From: Oscillospiraceae bacterium
GTDB taxonomy: Bacteria > Bacillota > Clostridia > Saccharofermentanales > Saccharofermentanaceae
Reading direction: 5' to 3'
DNA: 42,064 nucleotides
NCBI GenBank assembly: GCA_902782235.1
Contig: CACZML010000003.1
Coordinates: 1-42,064 of the forward strand
Shown piece by piece: positions 25,346-34,716 of the stretch (position 1 is its first letter; the number at the start of each line of letters is the position of its first letter). Position numbers and translations under genes: made by a program. The notes below the pieces were generated by a model. The model did no database searches, was not told the origin of the DNA, and was given only the letters and a program-made list of their open reading frames with translations.

Positions 25346-26056
25346 TTAATTGCCGGCCAGGATCAGTTTTAACACGTAAAGCAGCAAAAGATGGCCCGGA
25401 TAGAACACATAGAACAGCCATTTAAGGCCCTTGCCCTTCTTTCCGTTATATAACATGAGCGGTACTAAGCTCAAACCTGTCGTGCAGTAGTATCCCATTG
25501 TCCTCGTCAGTGCCAGAAAAGCGACACCCGGAATCGGCCTGACATAATGATTCACATCCTTGAACACATAGAACAGGAAGACTGCGATGACTGCGAAGAA
25601 TGTATAATCCGCTTTTACCAGCAATGCAACAACAGCCATACCAATTACTGCCAGAATACCAAGGAGTGTCCTTCCAATGCTGTATTTGCCGGAAATATCC
25701 TTTTTCGAGCCCCTGATAAGATCGAAAAGCTTCAGCGCAAGTATGGCAATAAAGAAAGTCAGCATTATATTCTGGTGCGTAATGTTGATATTCCCTTCAA
25801 AAGCAAGATCGAAAGGCACTTCGCTGACAAGCGCGAATATTCCCATTCTTAAGAGATACTTATTCCTGTTTCTGGTATGGATATAGCCTTCGGTAATGCA
25901 GAACGCGAAGATAGGCATAGCAAACCTTCCGACCATCCTCAGCCACAGCATGTCCGGGAAAAACATATCGCCAACGTGATCTATGACCATGCTGATCATG
26001 GCAATGATCTTTAGCATCGTTCCGTCTAAACATCTTATTCCATTAGTTTTTTCCAT
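25346..26056 (-). CDS. TraX-family membrane protein
   Basis: A 236-aa integral membrane protein with about six to seven helices. The N-terminus (LDGTMLKIIAMISMVIDHVG; GRFAMPIFAFCITEGYIHT) is typical of the TraX family, whose F-plasmid founder acetylates pilin. Chromosomal clostridial members are common and have no established substrate. No conjugation genes are nearby, so a mobile origin is not implied. Confidence 0.82.
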   Translation of the reverse strand: MEKTNGIRCLDGTMLKIIAMISMVIDHVGDMFFPDMLWLRMVGRFAMPIFAFCITEGYIHTRNRNKYLLRMGIFALVSEVPFDLAFEGNINITHQNIMLTFFIAILALKLFDLIRGSKKDISGKYSIGRTLLGILAVIGMAVVALLVKADYTFFAVIAVFLFYVFKDVNHYVRPIPGVAFLALTRTMGYYCTTGLSLVPLMLYNGKKGKGLKWLFYVFYPGHLLLLYVLKLILAGN

Positions 26057-26155
26057 CTTCCCACCCGGTATGATCTATAAAGTACGGTTGTCATTATAAC
26101 ATTACGGAAACCATAACGATTACCCAATACTTTCCCCAAAGAGACGTTCTGCTTT

Positions 26156-26164
26156 TGATATAAT
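26156..26164 (+). promoter_or_regulatory. extended -10 promoter of transglutaminase-like lipoprotein
   Basis: TGATATAAT (TGn plus a consensus -10) lies 26 bases before the ATG; no convincing -35. Confidence 0.5.
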
Positions 26165-26189
26165 CAAAACAGATATGGGGGTATCTGAC

Positions 26190-27242
26190 ATGAATAAACG
26201 AATAACCAGCCTTTTGCTTATAACTGCCATCCTCATCTCAGGATGCAATACCAATGTCACTAACTCAGACCAAATCGAAAGTCATTCTTCTGATATGACC
26301 TTTATCACGGCTGTCAGCGAACCTGAGACAACAACAACTGAGACTGAAAAGCAGCTGTTCGAATACAATCCGCATCCGTATGTCTCATTTCTCTCAGGAG
26401 AGATCCCTCAGGATTACTGGGATTCGTTTAATAATCTGAGCGATGCGCTGCGTAAAGGCGAATCCACATTCAAGTGTTCAAGCGAAGAAGCTTACAAATG
26501 GTGCACATACTGGGGAACGCTTTATATTCTTATGCCTGCCGCTAGTCTGATGATAAGCGGAGAAAGCAATGACGGTACCACGCCCTTTGAGAACGGCACC
26601 GGCAGGATCTATTATCAGATGCCCGCTGAAGACTTCGTCACAAGACAGGCTGAATTCGAGAAGGCCGTCATGGACATCATTAACAGCTGTGTCGAGCAGG
26701 ATGATACGGACTTCGAGAAATGCTTTAAGCTATACGACTATATCGAAAGCAACTTTACCTACGAGGATTACGGCGTTAACGGAAACGACGATTCCTGCTA
26801 TTACACGATGATGAACAAGAGGGGGTTATGTGCACAGCTCGGCGCCTGTTATGCCCATCTCCTTCTTCAGTGCGGTGTCGAAGCGATAAGCGTAGGATGC
26901 TTTGATCCATCCATCTCTCATTCATGGACATACATGATCATTGACGGAAAGGCTTACCATTCAGATCCCACATGGGCACTTAAGAGTGAATATCATACCG
27001 ACGGTCTCTATCTTTACTATTTCCTGATGGACGATTCCAGAAGAAACGAGAGCTGTCCTGTAAAAGACCTTCAGTCACTTATTCTCCCGAATTACTATGA
27101 GAGTAAATCTAATGTTGATTTCGCTGCAACAGATACAAGTTTATCATTCCCTCAACGTGCGATTTTCGATTCGCTCGACGAGGACAACAAGACAGTACAC
27201 TATCACGTCACCGAAGAACCTGAAGAACTGAAATACAAATAA
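26190..27242 (+). CDS. transglutaminase-like domain lipoprotein
   Basis: A 350-aa lipoprotein (MNKRITSLLLITAILISGC) with a C-terminal transglutaminase-core fold. The Cys-His-Asp triad is visible as NKRGLCAQLGACYAHLL, SHSWTYMIIDGKAYH and SDPTWALKS. The acidic, Ser/Thr-rich linker after the lipobox is a surface tether. Start at 26190 has GGGGG eight bases upstream. Clostridial relatives are surface proteins of unknown substrate, possibly proteases or cell-wall crosslinkers. Confidence 0.82.
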   Translation: MNKRITSLLLITAILISGCNTNVTNSDQIESHSSDMTFITAVSEPETTTTETEKQLFEYNPHPYVSFLSGEIPQDYWDSFNNLSDALRKGESTFKCSSEEAYKWCTYWGTLYILMPAASLMISGESNDGTTPFENGTGRIYYQMPAEDFVTRQAEFEKAVMDIINSCVEQDDTDFEKCFKLYDYIESNFTYEDYGVNGNDDSCYYTMMNKRGLCAQLGACYAHLLLQCGVEAISVGCFDPSISHSWTYMIIDGKAYHSDPTWALKSEYHTDGLYLYYFLMDDSRRNESCPVKDLQSLILPNYYESKSNVDFAATDTSLSFPQRAIFDSLDEDNKTVHYHVTEEPEELKYK

Positions 27243-27243
27243 A

Positions 27244-27269
27244 AAGAGGATGCCATAGAGCATCCTCTT
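27244..27269. terminator. bidirectional hairpin between convergent genes
   Basis: AAGAGGATGC and GCATCCTCTT around a six-base loop. The minus strand continues TTTTTATTT (strong end for the lipoprotein gene at 27291); the plus-strand side has only a weak T-rich tail. Confidence 0.75.
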
Positions 27270-27290
27270 ATCATTATCATTTCACAAAAC

Positions 27291-28100
27291 TTAAGCTGCC
27301 TCTGTCTTGTAGTCCAGGAGGAAATAACCGTCTGACTGACCGACGCCAACATATGCAGTACCTGTGCCGATCTTCTCAAGTGTATTATCAGCTGCTGCCT
27401 TTTCAGGTGTAAGCTTATAGTATTTCTTGATATCGTCGTCTCTCAGCTCGTTATATACTTCCCACTTGATTTGGTAAATAGTAAATACAAGAGTTAAGTT
27501 ACCATCGCCTGTATTAAGCGCATAATCAACGATACCGATCGAGCTGTAGCTCTCACCTGCACCGCCGTGGAACCAGACTCTTCCGTCTTTATATGCAGGA
27601 CCCTGAACATCCTTTGAAGGAGAAGGAAGCTTTTTGCATTCGTCTTCACTTACACCTACATTGAAATACTTTCCGACAGTAGATAAGATGTCTGCAAATG
27701 CGATGGTCTCATAATCGCCACCGTCTAAGTTCTCATACTTGATCTTATCCTGGGAATTGACCTTGAAATGGATGTGCGCAAAGTCCAGATAACGCTCAAG
27801 AGTCGCTGTTTCCTTGCTGTAGTTTGCGAAATAGATCTCAGTAAAGTTAGTAATGAAAGTGTTTGCATTTGTCTGTGCATCGCCTTCGAAAACAATCTTC
27901 TCTGCTTTTGCTTCAGTGGACTCTGAAGTAGCGGAAGACTCATCAGTAAAAACAATAGAAGAATCTGAAACAGATTCTGAAGCAGAGCTCTCAGCTGTAG
28001 TTGTTGTAGTAGTTGTTGCATTAGGATCATCACATGCAGCGAAAGCGCCGAGTGCCATGCATGCACTTAATACCAGTGCACAAATCTTGGATCTTTTCAT
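27291..28100 (-). CDS. hypothetical secreted lipoprotein
   Basis: A 269-aa lipoprotein: signal SKICALVLSACMALGAFAAC, then a Thr- and Ser-rich low-complexity linker with seven consecutive Thr, then a globular domain of about 190 residues (TNANTFITNFTEIYFANYSK onwards). I recognise no family. The start at 28100 has GGGGAG upstream. It lies 90 bases after sufU, but co-transcription is uncertain. Confidence 0.75.
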   Translation of the reverse strand: MKRSKICALVLSACMALGAFAACDDPNATTTTTTTAESSASESVSDSSIVFTDESSATSESTEAKAEKIVFEGDAQTNANTFITNFTEIYFANYSKETATLERYLDFAHIHFKVNSQDKIKYENLDGGDYETIAFADILSTVGKYFNVGVSEDECKKLPSPSKDVQGPAYKDGRVWFHGGAGESYSSIGIVDYALNTGDGNLTLVFTIYQIKWEVYNELRDDDIKKYYKLTPEKAAADNTLEKIGTGTAYVGVGQSDGYFLLDYKTEAA

Positions 28101-28190
28101 AAAAAACTCCCCATAAATTAGATATATCATTAACTTTGGGATCACCCCCAAACGCACTGATTATACCACTTATGGAGAGATTAGAAAAAA

Positions 28191-28619
28191 TCACGGCTGA
28201 TTTAGAGCATCTTCCAGCGTGTGCCATGCGAGCACCGCGCACTTAACTCTTGCAGGCACTTTAGCAACTCCGGCCAAAGCTGAACAGTCTTCAAGCCTGT
28301 TTAGATATTCCTTCTCGTCAGCATCGCCTTTGATCATGCGGAGATATAGATCCACAAGGCTTTTAGCCTCTTCAACTGTCTTTCCCTTGATAAGGTCGAT
28401 CATGAGAGATGCAGAGGCCTGAGATATAGCACATCCTGAACCAATAAAGCCAAGGTCTTCAATGACACCATTTTCGACCTTGACCTGAAGAACTATATCA
28501 TCACCGCATGAAGGATTGTTGCCTTCAAGACTTACCGTTGCACCCGGCACTGGCCTTCTGTTGTGAGCGGCACGGCTGTTTTCCGTAATTATCTGAGAAT
28601 ATAAACTTTTAAGATCCAA
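28191..28619 (-). CDS. sufU: SufU-type Fe-S scaffold / sulfur-transfer protein
   Basis: A 142-aa IscU-like protein of the SufU type: NPSCGDDIVLQVKVENG, GSGCAISQASAS and a third Cys in ARVKCAVLAWH, with an Asp after the first Cys. These zinc/sulfur ligands and the longer central loop mark SufU, which accepts persulfide sulfur from SufS in Bacillota. Last gene of sufCBDSU, overlapping sufS by 11 bases. Confidence 0.92.
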   Translation of the reverse strand: MDLKSLYSQIITENSRAAHNRRPVPGATVSLEGNNPSCGDDIVLQVKVENGVIEDLGFIGSGCAISQASASLMIDLIKGKTVEEAKSLVDLYLRMIKGDADEKEYLNRLEDCSALAGVAKVPARVKCAVLAWHTLEDALNQP

Positions 28620-29835
28620 TACCCATTACCTTCCTTGTCTGCTCTACTGAGCGGATAAAAATATCTACATCATCCATGTCGTTATAGATTGCAAAACTTG
28701 CACGGAGGCAGGACCCGATCCCAAGCCTTTCCATTAATGGTTCTGCGCAGTGGTGCCCGGCGCGGACACATACTCCAAAAGAATCCATTATCGTTGCAGC
28801 GTCATGCGGGTGAACGCCTCTGATATTAAAAGAAATAAGGCTTCTTCCCTTGCTTGAATCTGCGGGATATATATCGATCCCGCCAAGACTTTTCAGTCCT
28901 TCCAAGGCTTTCTTACAAAGTTCCGTCTCGTGCTCACGGATCTTATCAAAGCCTATTTTCTCGACATAACGGATTGCTTCGACAAGTCCTGCTTCATCAC
29001 CCAGATTGCAGGTTCCGGCTTCAAACTTTCTAGGCGGCTTGGCATATGTCGTTCCGCTCTCATGCACGTGGGAGATCATGTCACCACCGCTTAAGAACGG
29101 AGGCATAGAATCAAGCAATTCATATTTGCCGTAAAGAACACCAATGCCCATCGGCGCATATATCTTATGTCCGGAGAATGCCACGAAATCAGCATCTATA
29201 TCCCTGACATCGACCTTCATATGCGCGATGCTCTGTGCACAGTCGATAACAGATATTCCGCCGTTCTGATGAACGAGTCTTGTTGCGAGTTTTACGGGAT
29301 TCTCTATTCCCAACACGTTGGATACATGTGCCATTGCCAGGATCTTTGTGGAGCTTCCTATCTTTGAATTAAGCTCTTCTTCGGTATATTCACCCTGTTC
29401 ATTTGGATAAAGATAAACAACTTTGGCACCTGTTACTTCGGCTACGCGCTGCCACGGAACGAGATTGCTGTGATGTTCCGATACGGCAACCGCAATCTCA
29501 TCATCTGTTTTAAGATTAGCAAGGCCGTAACTGTAAGCTACAAGGTTTAAAGCTTCTGTTGCGTTGCGGGTGAAGATTATCTCTTCATCCCGCTCGGCAT
29601 TCAGAAAAGTTGCAATTACGTTTCTTGCTTGTTCATGTACATCAGTCGCTCTCATTGCGAGCTCGTAAACACCCCTGTGAGGGTTAGCATTATCGACTGT
29701 GTAATATCTCTTAACGGCAGCCAGCACCACATCCGGCTTCTGCGTTGTCGCAGCGTTATCGAGATATACAAGGCGCATATCGTTTTCGAGTTTGCTTAGT
29801 ATCTTAAAGTCTTTCTTATAATACTGAGAGAGCAT
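28609..29835 (-). CDS. sufS: cysteine desulfurase SufS
   Basis: PLP-dependent group II desulfurase, 408 aa. PLP Lys in VAFSGHKIYAPMG, and active-site Cys in VRAGHHCAEPLMERLG. It mobilises sulfur from cysteine onto SufU. The start at 29835 lies within the end of sufD (20-base overlap) and has GGGAG at good spacing; an internal ATG at 29778 lacks one. Fourth gene of the operon. Confidence 0.93.
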   Translation of the reverse strand: MLSQYYKKDFKILSKLENDMRLVYLDNAATTQKPDVVLAAVKRYYTVDNANPHRGVYELAMRATDVHEQARNVIATFLNAERDEEIIFTRNATEALNLVAYSYGLANLKTDDEIAVAVSEHHSNLVPWQRVAEVTGAKVVYLYPNEQGEYTEEELNSKIGSSTKILAMAHVSNVLGIENPVKLATRLVHQNGGISVIDCAQSIAHMKVDVRDIDADFVAFSGHKIYAPMGIGVLYGKYELLDSMPPFLSGGDMISHVHESGTTYAKPPRKFEAGTCNLGDEAGLVEAIRYVEKIGFDKIREHETELCKKALEGLKSLGGIDIYPADSSKGRSLISFNIRGVHPHDAATIMDSFGVCVRAGHHCAEPLMERLGIGSCLRASFAIYNDMDDVDIFIRSVEQTRKVMGIGS

Positions 29836-30838
29836 CGAGTCTTTCTCCCATTGATTTCATTACTCTGTTTTTGATCTCTTCATTGCTGATCATGTCGACT
29901 ACAGGCGAGAACCTGGATTCGATGATAAGGCGCTTCGCATCTCTAAGCGGCACACCTCTTGACTGCAAATAGAAGAGCATATCATCATCAAGTCTTGTAG
30001 TAGTTGCCGCATGCATTCCCTCAACCCACTCTTCGCCGCAGAGAATAAGCGGTGTCGTAAGATTTGTTACCTCATCCGAAAGCATGACGGTATCCTCGCC
30101 TTCATGGCCGATCGCGTGTACGCATCCGCGCTTGAAATCAACAGTCTCCCTCAAGGTCTTATATGCACGACCTGACAGAAGGCCGATTGCCTTGATCTCA
30201 GAGAATGTTTCCTTGCCGTAGAAGTTAGTGCTGTCATTCATATCAAGCACTTCATCGTTGTCTGCAAGATAAGCAGTCGTTACATTGCAGCGGCTGTTAT
30301 CACCTATCAATTCGGAACGGATTCCATAAAGCGCACGAAGGCTTCCGATTGCTATCCTGACGACTTCTACATCAGCGTTCTCTTCGGCCTTTATCGCAAC
30401 TCCGCTCCTTACATCAGATCTGATACCTGACAGATTAAGCAGATAGAGCTTTACCTTAGCGTCCTTGTGAGCATAAACCTGTGTAAGGATATCCAGCTGC
30501 TCTTCATTCTTGGAAGCAATGATCTGGACGAGCTCTGCTTCAGCACCTTCAAATACTTCAAGGCATTCTCTTACAACGCCTTCCTTGTATTCTGATACGA
30601 AGTTGTTATCCCCGCTTTTTGCAGCCACGCTCTTGCTCTTGATCACTGATGCGTTAGCCTTTACATCGTTATCGAAGTCAGCGCCAGCGCCGCTTACAAT
30701 GTCATCGAAAACATGACTTACGGAATAGCTTCTTAACTTCTCAGACTTATTTACGTCTCTCTCGAAAATTCCCGGTGCATAATTGACCTTCAGGTGGTTC
30801 CATGTAGGCATCGGAATAGTATTTACTTTGTAACTCAT
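29816..30838 (-). CDS. sufD: SufD Fe-S assembly protein
   Basis: A 340-aa SufBD-family beta-helix protein, shorter than SufB. C-terminal segment HAATTTRLDDDMLFYLQSRG and LRDAKRLIIESRF match the family end motif. It forms the SufBC2D complex with the two preceding gene products. Thirteen bases separate it from sufB. Confidence 0.88.
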   Translation of the reverse strand: MSYKVNTIPMPTWNHLKVNYAPGIFERDVNKSEKLRSYSVSHVFDDIVSGAGADFDNDVKANASVIKSKSVAAKSGDNNFVSEYKEGVVRECLEVFEGAEAELVQIIASKNEEQLDILTQVYAHKDAKVKLYLLNLSGIRSDVRSGVAIKAEENADVEVVRIAIGSLRALYGIRSELIGDNSRCNVTTAYLADNDEVLDMNDSTNFYGKETFSEIKAIGLLSGRAYKTLRETVDFKRGCVHAIGHEGEDTVMLSDEVTNLTTPLILCGEEWVEGMHAATTTRLDDDMLFYLQSRGVPLRDAKRLIIESRFSPVVDMISNEEIKNRVMKSMGERLDALSVL

Positions 30839-30851
30839 AACATTACCCCTG

Positions 30852-32267
30852 TCAGCCTATGCTGCCTTTCATCTCAAGATTGATAAGGTTGTTCATCTCA
30901 ACCGCATATTCGACCGGAAGTTCTTTCGCGATCGGCTCAGCAAAACCGCCTACGATAAGTGCTTTTGCATCGTCTTCGGACAGTCCCCTGCTCATGAGAT
31001 AGAAGATCGAATCTTCACTGATCCTTCCGATCTTTGCTTCGTGGCCGATATCGACCTTGCTGTTCCTGATATCAGATACAGGGATCGTGTCAGATCTGGA
31101 CTGGTCGTCAAGCATCAATGACTCACAGGTAACCGCAGACTTGCTGTTCTCTGCTTCACGGGTGATCTTCACTTCTGATCTGAAGTTGGACTTTCCACCG
31201 TCTCTGGAGATCGACTTGGTAGTGATATGAGAACTTGTATTTCTTCCCATATGAATTACCTTTGCGCCTGTATCAAGCTCCTGGCCTTCTCCTGCAAAAG
31301 TAATGCCTGTGTATTCCATTCTGGAATTGTCGCCTTTGAGAATACTCATTGGATAGAGATAGGACGTGTGCGAACCGAAAGAACCTGATACCCATTCGAT
31401 TATTCCGCCCTCTCCAACAAGAGCACGCTTGGAATTAAGGTTATACATGTTCTTTGACCAGTTCTCGATCGTCGAATATCTTACACGTGAATTCTTGCCG
31501 ATATAGATCTCAACGCATCCGGCATGGAGATTTGCTATGTTGTACTTCGGTGCTGAACAGCCTTCGATAAAATGCAGATATGCATCGTCTTCAACGATGA
31601 TGAGCGTGTGTTCGAACTGTCCTGCGCCCGGAGCATTGAGCCTGAAATAAGACTGCAGAGGGATCTCTACAGATACGCCCTTGGGAACGTATACGAAAGA
31701 GCCACCTGACCATACAGCACCGTGAAGAGCCGCAAACTTATGGTCTGTGGGAGGAATAAGCTTCATGAAGTGTGATCTGACGACTTCTGCCATATCACCC
31801 TTTAACGCGCTCTCGATATCGGTATAGATAACGCCCTGTGCTTCAACTTCTTTTCGCACATTATGGTATACGATCTCTGAATCGTACTGGGCACCTACGC
31901 CTGCCAGAGACTTACGCTCAGATTGAGGTATACCGAGTTTCTCGAATGTATTCTTGATATCTTCCGGAACATCTTCCCACTTTGCGCTCATCTCGCCCTT
32001 AGGACGCACATAAGTAACGATATTATCCATATCAAGTCCGTCGATCGGCGGTCCCCATGTAGGGATATCAAGTGAGTTATAAGTCTTCAGTGCTTCAAGC
32101 CTGAATTCAGCCATCCATTCAGGATCATCCTTTTCCAGGGAGATCTGTCTTACAACTTTTTCTGTAAGACCGGAATCAACGATCATGGCAGGATCAAGTT
32201 TGTCCTTAAAATCATACAGGGTGCGGTCAATCGCATCTACCCTGGTTTTCTCTTCTACTTCAAACAT
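30852..32267 (-). CDS. sufB: SufB Fe-S assembly protein
   Basis: A 471-aa SufB scaffold: WSGGSFVYVPKGVSVEIPLQ, HFIEGCSAPKYNIANLHAGC and the C-terminal FYLMSRGLSEDDAKALIVGG. ATG at 32267 is preferred over GTG at 32273 because GAGGTG is properly spaced. The gene follows the sufC stop by two bases. Core scaffold of the SUF complex. Confidence 0.95.
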   Translation of the reverse strand: MFEVEEKTRVDAIDRTLYDFKDKLDPAMIVDSGLTEKVVRQISLEKDDPEWMAEFRLEALKTYNSLDIPTWGPPIDGLDMDNIVTYVRPKGEMSAKWEDVPEDIKNTFEKLGIPQSERKSLAGVGAQYDSEIVYHNVRKEVEAQGVIYTDIESALKGDMAEVVRSHFMKLIPPTDHKFAALHGAVWSGGSFVYVPKGVSVEIPLQSYFRLNAPGAGQFEHTLIIVEDDAYLHFIEGCSAPKYNIANLHAGCVEIYIGKNSRVRYSTIENWSKNMYNLNSKRALVGEGGIIEWVSGSFGSHTSYLYPMSILKGDNSRMEYTGITFAGEGQELDTGAKVIHMGRNTSSHITTKSISRDGGKSNFRSEVKITREAENSKSAVTCESLMLDDQSRSDTIPVSDIRNSKVDIGHEAKIGRISEDSIFYLMSRGLSEDDAKALIVGGFAEPIAKELPVEYAVEMNNLINLEMKGSIG

Positions 32268-32269
32268 GA

Positions 32270-33010
32270 TCACACCTCTTCCGTTACTGAGGCATAACCG
32301 AATTCATTGATCCTGTCGATAAGACTTCTGTCTCCTGTTCTTAAGATCTTACACTTGCCGATTACATGGACCTTATCGACATCAAGTCCGTCAAGGATGC
32401 TTGCATTATGAGTAATGATGACCAAAGAGTTCTCCTTGTTGTGGAAGTGCTTTATACCTTCAGTTACTGTTTTAACTGCATCGACATCAAGACCTGAGTC
32501 TGTCTCATCGAGGAAAGCGAGCTTAGGCTGGAGCATAAGCAGCTGCAGTATCTCAGCTTTCTTCTTCTCGCCGCCGGAGAATCCCACATTAAGGTATCTG
32601 TCCGCATATGCGTGATCCATACCGAGAGCATCCATCTTCTCTTCGAGTTCGCGTCTGAATGCTACGATCTTTTCCTTAGTTCCCCTGATAGAACCTCTTG
32701 CCGTTCTTAAGAAGTTCTCCATCGTAACGCCAGGGATCTCCAAAGGATTCTGGAACGACATGAAGATTCCTTTTCTCGCTCTCTCGTCAGGAGATGCATC
32801 AGTAATGTCATCGCCATCGAAAAGGATCTGTCCGTCCAAGACTTCGTAGGACGGATCGCCCATTACAGCCGAGACAAGAGTCGACTTTCCAACACCGTTC
32901 TGTCCCATGAGGACATGGATCTCGCCCGGTTCGATCTTGAGATCGACACCGTTAAGGATCGTCTTGTCCTCTACTGCAACCTTGAGATTTTTAATTTCTA
33001 AAAGTGCCAT
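32270..33010 (-). CDS. sufC: SufC ATPase
   Basis: A 246-aa ABC-type ATPase: Walker A GQNGVGKS, signature FSGGEKKKAE, Walker B LAFLDETDSGLD with the SufC-specific DET. First gene of sufCBDSU; a probable iron-regulator operator lies just after its promoter. Confidence 0.95.
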   Translation of the reverse strand: MALLEIKNLKVAVEDKTILNGVDLKIEPGEIHVLMGQNGVGKSTLVSAVMGDPSYEVLDGQILFDGDDITDASPDERARKGIFMSFQNPLEIPGVTMENFLRTARGSIRGTKEKIVAFRRELEEKMDALGMDHAYADRYLNVGFSGGEKKKAEILQLLMLQPKLAFLDETDSGLDVDAVKTVTEGIKHFHNKENSLVIITHNASILDGLDVDKVHVIGKCKILRTGDRSLIDRINEFGYASVTEEV

Positions 33011-33036
33011 TAATGTAACCCCATTTCCAAATATTT

Positions 33037-33090
33037 GTTAGTCATGCCTAACTTCATAAGAATTATATATCAATTTGGTAGGTTTTAAAG
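33037..33090 (-). promoter_or_regulatory. suf operon promoter with DtxR-type operator
   Basis: -10 TATAAT (33067-33062) with a weak -35 (CTTTAA, 33090-33085). GTTAG-N6-CTAAC, a perfect dyad at 33037-33052, covers about +3 to +18. Similar dyads precede xylA and the DUF3793 gene, and a DtxR-family regulator is encoded at 34717-35079. Confidence 0.65.
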
Positions 33091-33187
33091 GGCGCTTCCT
33101 CCTGATATTGCTAAAAGATCGTTGAATTTTCTGGGCTTTCAGGCTTTTTTATTCCCGAATGAAAATCATTTTGGGGCTTAAATTTTT

Positions 33188-33208
33188 TTACATTACTGTG
33201 GAATGTAA
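33188..33208 (+). promoter_or_regulatory. inverted repeat upstream of xylA
   Basis: TTACATT-N7-AATGTAA, a perfect dyad about 90 bases before the xylA start, in an AT-rich region. Possible operator for a sugar-responsive regulator. No strong -35/-10 pair can be fixed nearby. Confidence 0.35.
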
Positions 33209-33248
33209 TATTCCCCCATAATATTTAAAATGTGTTATCATAACAAAA

Positions 33249-33264
33249 GTTAGTCATAACTAAC
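33249..33264 (+). promoter_or_regulatory. DtxR-type operator upstream of xylA
   Basis: GTTAGT-CATA-ACTAAC, perfect dyad, 33 bases before the xylA ATG and just after a -10-like TATCAT (33236-33241). It shares the GTTAG/CTAAC half-sites of the suf and DUF3793 operators. Confidence 0.55.
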
Positions 33265-33297
33265 ATTTTCGTAAATAGATATAGGAGGATAATTCCA

Positions 33298-34623
33298 ATG
33301 AGTGAATTTTTCGAGGGCATTCCCGAGATCAAATTCGAAGGCAGCTCGAGCAAGAACCCGTTCGCATTCAAGTATTATGATGCAGACCGCGTAGTTCTCG
33401 GCAAGAAGATGAGTGAACATCTCCCCTTCGCCATGGCATGGTGGCATAACCTTTGCGCCAACGGCACAGACATGTTCGGCAGAGGTACTGCTGACAAGAG
33501 ATTCGGCGCCGCTTCCGAAGGAACTATGGAACATGCAAAAGCCAAGGTTGATGCAGGCGTCGAGTTCATGAAAAAGCTCGGCATTAAGTATTACTGCTTC
33601 CATGATGTAGATCTTGTACCTGAAGCTGATGACATCAATGAGACCAACAGAAGACTTGATGAGATCTCTGACTACATTCTCGAGAAGACCAAGGGCACAG
33701 ATATCAAGTGTCTCTGGGGCACGGCCAACATGTTCTCCAATCCGAGATTCATGAACGGCGCAGGAAGCACCAACAGTCTTGATGTTTACTGCTTTGCTGC
33801 AGCACAGGTCAAGAAGGCTATCGAGCTTACTGTAAAGCTCGGCGGTAAGGGCTATGTATTCTGGGGCGGCAGAGAGGGTTATGAGACTCTTCTCAACACT
33901 CAGGTAAAATTCGAACAGGAAAACATCGCCACCTTAATGAAGATCGCTCGTGATTATGGCAGGAGCATCGGATTTAACGGCACATTCCTTATCGAGCCCA
34001 AGCCGAAGGAACCCATGAAGCACCAGTACGATTACGATGCTGCAACAACTATCGGATTCTTGAGAGATTACGGTCTTGATAAAGACTTCAAGATGAATAT
34101 CGAAGCTAACCACGCAACACTTGCAGGACATACATTCCAGCATGAACTCCGTATCAGCCGAATCAACGGCATGCTCGGTTCAATCGATGCCAACCAGGGC
34201 GATATCATGCTCGGCTGGGATACAGACTGCTTCCCGAGCAACATCTACGACACAACACTCGCTATGTATGAGATCGTCAAGAACGGCGGACTTCCTGTAG
34301 GCATCAACTTCGATTCCAAGAACAGAAGACCCAGCAACACATACGAAGACATGTTCCATGCATTCATCCTCGGAATGGATTCATTCGCTTTCGGTCTCCT
34401 TAAGGCTGCCGAGATCATCGAAGACGGCAGACTCGAGAAGAATATCGAAGAGCGCTATTCTTCATTCAATTCCGAACTCGGACAGAAAGTCAGATCCGGC
34501 AATGTCACACTCGCAGAGCTTGCAGACAGAGCCGCTGAACTCAAGGCACCTGCTATTCCCTGCTCAGGAAAACAGGAATATCTTGAAGGTGTACTGAACA
34601 ACATAATCATCGCAAATAACTGA
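33298..34623 (+). CDS. xylA: xylose isomerase
   Basis: A 441-aa xylose/glucose isomerase interconverting D-xylose and D-xylulose with Mg2+ or Mn2+. Catalytic His-Asp in YYCFHDVDLVPE, metal-site region WGGREGYETLLNT, and the longer class II N-terminus typical of clostridial enzymes (DRVVLGKKMSEHLPFAMAWW). AGGAGG precedes the ATG. No xylulokinase or transporter is adjacent, so it stands alone. A metal-regulator operator in its leader is unexpected. Confidence 0.95.
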   Translation: MSEFFEGIPEIKFEGSSSKNPFAFKYYDADRVVLGKKMSEHLPFAMAWWHNLCANGTDMFGRGTADKRFGAASEGTMEHAKAKVDAGVEFMKKLGIKYYCFHDVDLVPEADDINETNRRLDEISDYILEKTKGTDIKCLWGTANMFSNPRFMNGAGSTNSLDVYCFAAAQVKKAIELTVKLGGKGYVFWGGREGYETLLNTQVKFEQENIATLMKIARDYGRSIGFNGTFLIEPKPKEPMKHQYDYDAATTIGFLRDYGLDKDFKMNIEANHATLAGHTFQHELRISRINGMLGSIDANQGDIMLGWDTDCFPSNIYDTTLAMYEIVKNGGLPVGINFDSKNRRPSNTYEDMFHAFILGMDSFAFGLLKAAEIIEDGRLEKNIEERYSSFNSELGQKVRSGNVTLAELADRAAELKAPAIPCSGKQEYLEGVLNNIIIANN

Positions 34624-34646
34624 TCAAAGGTACCTTCCCAACGATA

Positions 34647-34678
34647 AAGGGGGTTGTCTCAAATGAGACAGCCCCCTT
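34647..34678. terminator. strong hairpin after xylA
   Basis: AAGGGGGTTGTCTC and GAGACAGCCCCCTT around AAAT, a 14-bp stem. T-runs are short on both sides. It lies between convergent xylA and the DtxR gene and probably ends both. Confidence 0.7.
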
Positions 34679-34716
34679 AAAATGTTGCCTTTCGGGTAAA
34701 GGTTGCTTATTTATGT

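Noticed and set aside
25346..26056. Conjugative element signalled by TraX
   Set aside because: Chromosomal TraX-like proteins are common in Clostridia, and no other transfer, relaxase or integrase gene is present.
28118..28170. Terminator between sufU and the lipoprotein gene (TTTGGG...CCCAAA stem)
   Set aside because: Only a six-base stem with no T-run on the minus strand.
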